From Gammaproteobacteria bacterium (GTDB lineage Bacteria; Pseudomonadota; Gammaproteobacteria; Steroidobacterales; JABDLF01), in assembly GCA_013003115.1 (NCBI GenBank), contig JABDLF010000018.1:1-52343 (forward strand): a DNA stretch of 52,343 nucleotides, read 5' to 3'. Positions 50,589 to 52,343 of the stretch are shown here, in pieces (positions within the stretch are counted from its first letter, which is position 1; every line of letters begins with the position of its first letter). Below the pieces are notes generated by a model. It saw only the letters and a program-made list of their open reading frames with translations, was not told the DNA's origin and did not search any database. Made by a program: the position numbers and the translations under genes.

Positions 50589-52343
50589 TCAGGGCAAGGC
50601 ATACAGCCGAACGCCCGCGTGCAGGTAGCGGCCGGGAGCCGGCTCGAAATAGCGACCACCGAAGGCGTTGATGCGGAGATTGTCCGCAAAAACCCTGTCC
50701 AGCAAATTCTTGACGCCCGCGAAGGTCTCAAACCTCGTGGACCCAAAAGCCCTGCCCCAGGCGATACGCACGCCAACGTCCAGGTAGTCCGGGCTCCGCA
50801 CGGCATTGGCGTTGTCCGCATACACCCTTTCGACACGTTCAAGATCAGCGCCAAAGCGCCAGTTTTCGCCCGGTTGCCAGTCAAGACTTCCCGCCAGCCT
50901 GAGCGCTGGCGTGCCGGGCAGAATGTTGCCGGAAAAATCGACGCCGCCGCTCGAAAATCGCCTGAATTCAGCGTCCGCCCAGGATGCCACCAGGCGCCAA
51001 TCGAGGGTGCCCCGGGCTCGCGGGACAAATGACACTTCGGCACCTCGGCGCCGCGAAGCTCCGGCATTTTCAAAAAAGCTGCGACCCGGCTGCCCTGCCA
51101 GCTCAAAAGCGACCAGTTCGTCGCGCGTGTCGACCTGGTACAGCGCCAGCTGCACAGAAACGGCACCGCCCGCTTTAATGCCAGCCTCGTAGGAGAGCGA
51201 AGTCTGCGGATCAAGCTCTGTGTTAAAACCGCTGCCGAGGGGATTGGCCAGCTCGGTGGTCGTGGGCGTGTCATAAGACGATGCGAAGCGCGCATAAGCA
51301 CTCAGGCCGCTGGCGAATCGCCTGCTCAACCCCAGGCCATGGCTCAGGCGCTGAAATCGACGGCGCCCTGAATCGTCGCCGTCGCCCGGAAATGCATCGC
51401 GCAGCTCTACGCGCAGCGAATCGAATCGCAGCGCCGTCTGCAGTGCATAAGGCCCCAGCGCGTGATCGCTGCCAAGGTAAGCACCGGCCGCCGTAACGAT
51501 TTCTTCCTGGTTGAGGCGCTGCGTGCCGGGCACGCCAAAATCGTTGTCGAATCGTTGCCGCCGATCCCGCTGCTGGTCGGTCTCAATACCGGCAACCCAG
51601 TTTGCGGCAAGTGGCCCGGACCAACGGTACTGCGCACTGATTCCGCCGAGGCGCCTGTCAATCCTGACCGATCCGCCGGCCTGGAAAGGCAGGCGATTTT
51701 CGAAGTCCCGCCACGTGAAGTAGTTACTGACAGTAACGGCAGACCCGTCTCCTGCACCTTCATGCCGCCAGCGCCATGCAACGCTCTGCTGGTCGAGGGA
51801 CTCGCCGGCGTTAAAACGCAGGTTGTTGGCGGCCGCCGCATCGGGTCTCGCGTAGAGATCGGACAAACCGAGCCCGCCCGGGTCCTCCGACAGGGGCGCG
51901 TCGGTGGCGCGAGCGCTCAAATCAAGCCGATCGCGTTCGCTGAGTCTGAAGCTGAGCTTCGCAGCCATGCGCCGGTGGTCGCTGCGCGCCTGCTCTCGAT
52001 GACCATCGAGAACAAGCCGTGATGCCGTGAAATGCGCGCTAACAGGCGCACCCTCCCCCTGCGCTTTTACTGCCGCCGCATAGTTTTCAAAACCATTCTC
52101 CCCGAGACCAAGGGAAAGCTGCCAAGGCGGTGCGGCTTCTGCCGGAACGGTCTCGATAAGAATAACGCCGCCGGCGCCGTTGCCGTACTGGGCGGCAGCC
52201 GGACCGCGCAGCACCTCGATGCTGCTGATCTGTGACGCATCGAGGCTGTCGACCTGCACCTGGCCGTCGGGCAGGCCCGCCGGAATGCCGTCGACAAAAA
52301 TACGGATTCCCCGGATGCCAAAATTCCCGCGAGCGCCGAAGCC
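50589..52343 (-). CDS. TonB-dependent outer-membrane receptor (5' end missing)
   Basis: At least 584 residues; the frame is open to the window's right edge, so the signal peptide, TonB box and start are outside. The plug is clear: GFGARGNFGIRGIRIFVDGI near the edge, then ISSIEVLRGPAAAQYGNGAG GVILIE. The barrel has many alternating aromatic strands and ends GRYLHAGVRLYALP, whose strand pattern is typical though the last residue is not aromatic. ARASDAPL-type loops and FASSYDTPTTTELANP (the pre-C-terminal TBDR segment) support a PupB/FecA-like siderophore or similar substrate, but the ligand is unknown. Confidence 0.92.
   Translation of the reverse strand, partial: GFGARGNFGIRGIRIFVDGIPAGLPDGQVQVDSLDASQISSIEVLRGPAAAQYGNGAGGVILIETVPAEAAPPWQLSLGLGENGFENYAAAVKAQGEGAPVSAHFTASRLVLDGHREQARSDHRRMAAKLSFRLSERDRLDLSARATDAPLSEDPGGLGLSDLYARPDAAAANNLRFNAGESLDQQSVAWRWRHEGAGDGSAVTVSNYFTWRDFENRLPFQAGGSVRIDRRLGGISAQYRWSGPLAANWVAGIETDQQRDRRQRFDNDFGVPGTQRLNQEEIVTAAGAYLGSDHALGPYALQTALRFDSLRVELRDAFPGDGDDSGRRRFQRLSHGLGLSRRFASGLSAYARFASSYDTPTTTELANPLGSGFNTELDPQTSLSYEAGIKAGGAVSVQLALYQVDTRDELVAFELAGQPGRSFFENAGASRRRGAEVSFVPRARGTLDWRLVASWADAEFRRFSSGGVDFSGNILPGTPALRLAGSLDWQPGENWRFGADLERVERVYADNANAVRSPDYLDVGVRIAWGRAFGSTRFETFAGVKNLLDRVFADNLRINAFGGRYFEPAPGRYLHAGVRLYALP

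Overview
The window looks like the chromosome of a free-living, GC-rich (roughly 60% by eye), respiring marine-type gammaproteobacterium. The grounds are an E. coli-like malic enzyme, TesB, a Kef antiporter, a cytochrome b561/YceI pair, many lipoproteins and TonB-dependent receptor parts. I cannot name a genus; a lineage near Woeseiales/Chromatiales is only a guess. I saw no rRNA, tRNA, phage, IS element or CRISPR array. Both ends cut genes: a GMC oxidoreductase on the left and a TonB-dependent receptor on the right.

Layout. 1-1535: membrane dehydrogenase pair (GMC flavoprotein plus gluconate 2-dehydrogenase subunit 3-like). 1686-3440: a cyclic-nucleotide-binding/EAL phosphodiesterase and a Cys-rich small protein. 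3485-5980: Kef-type antiporter with a glutathione transferase. 6051-9605: small membrane protein, cupin, DUF1579, NAD-malic enzyme, EF-hand protein. 9663-12828: cytochrome b561/YceI pair, a divergent YceI-like lipoprotein and an MFS transporter. 12811-18453: exported and envelope proteins (NTF2-like, exported methyltransferase, duplicated secreted protein, DUF1761, DUF3108, DUF885), with a REP-like/18-bp repeat tract at about 15850-16050. 18938-20339: AlkB-like oxygenase and a hemerythrin. 20336-25007: a three-gene 2-oxoacid:ferredoxin oxidoreductase operon.

25153-36672 is the most unusual part: nine tightly packed co-directional genes. In transcription order they are a Ser-Pro-rich lipoprotein, a second lipoprotein, a membrane pseudokinase with periplasmic TPRs, a PEGA/FGE-like protein without the usual Cys, a small exported acidic protein, a TolQ/ExbB-type channel subunit, a degenerate Hsp70/actin-like protein with an FHA-like tail, and two VWA proteins. 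Both VWA proteins start with the same ExbD/TolR-like membrane segment carrying an Asp at residue 16. I read this as a candidate proton-driven trans-envelope machine whose kinase, Hsp70 and FGE modules have lost catalytic residues and so probably bind or scaffold. Two lipoproteins (36960-38329) diverge from it, and a TPR/TonB-C-like protein lies beyond them.

39899-43442: an M48 protease overlapping an exported ankyrin-repeat protein, then two paralogous mini-lipoproteins that look like isolated TonB-receptor plug fragments. 43642-45677: a phospholipid-type operon (CDP-alcohol phosphotransferase, HAD phosphatase, VTT membrane protein). 45809-46705: TesB. 47070-50588: a very long membrane-anchored coiled-coil protein with a C-terminal HhH-like domain. 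50589-end: the TonB-dependent receptor.
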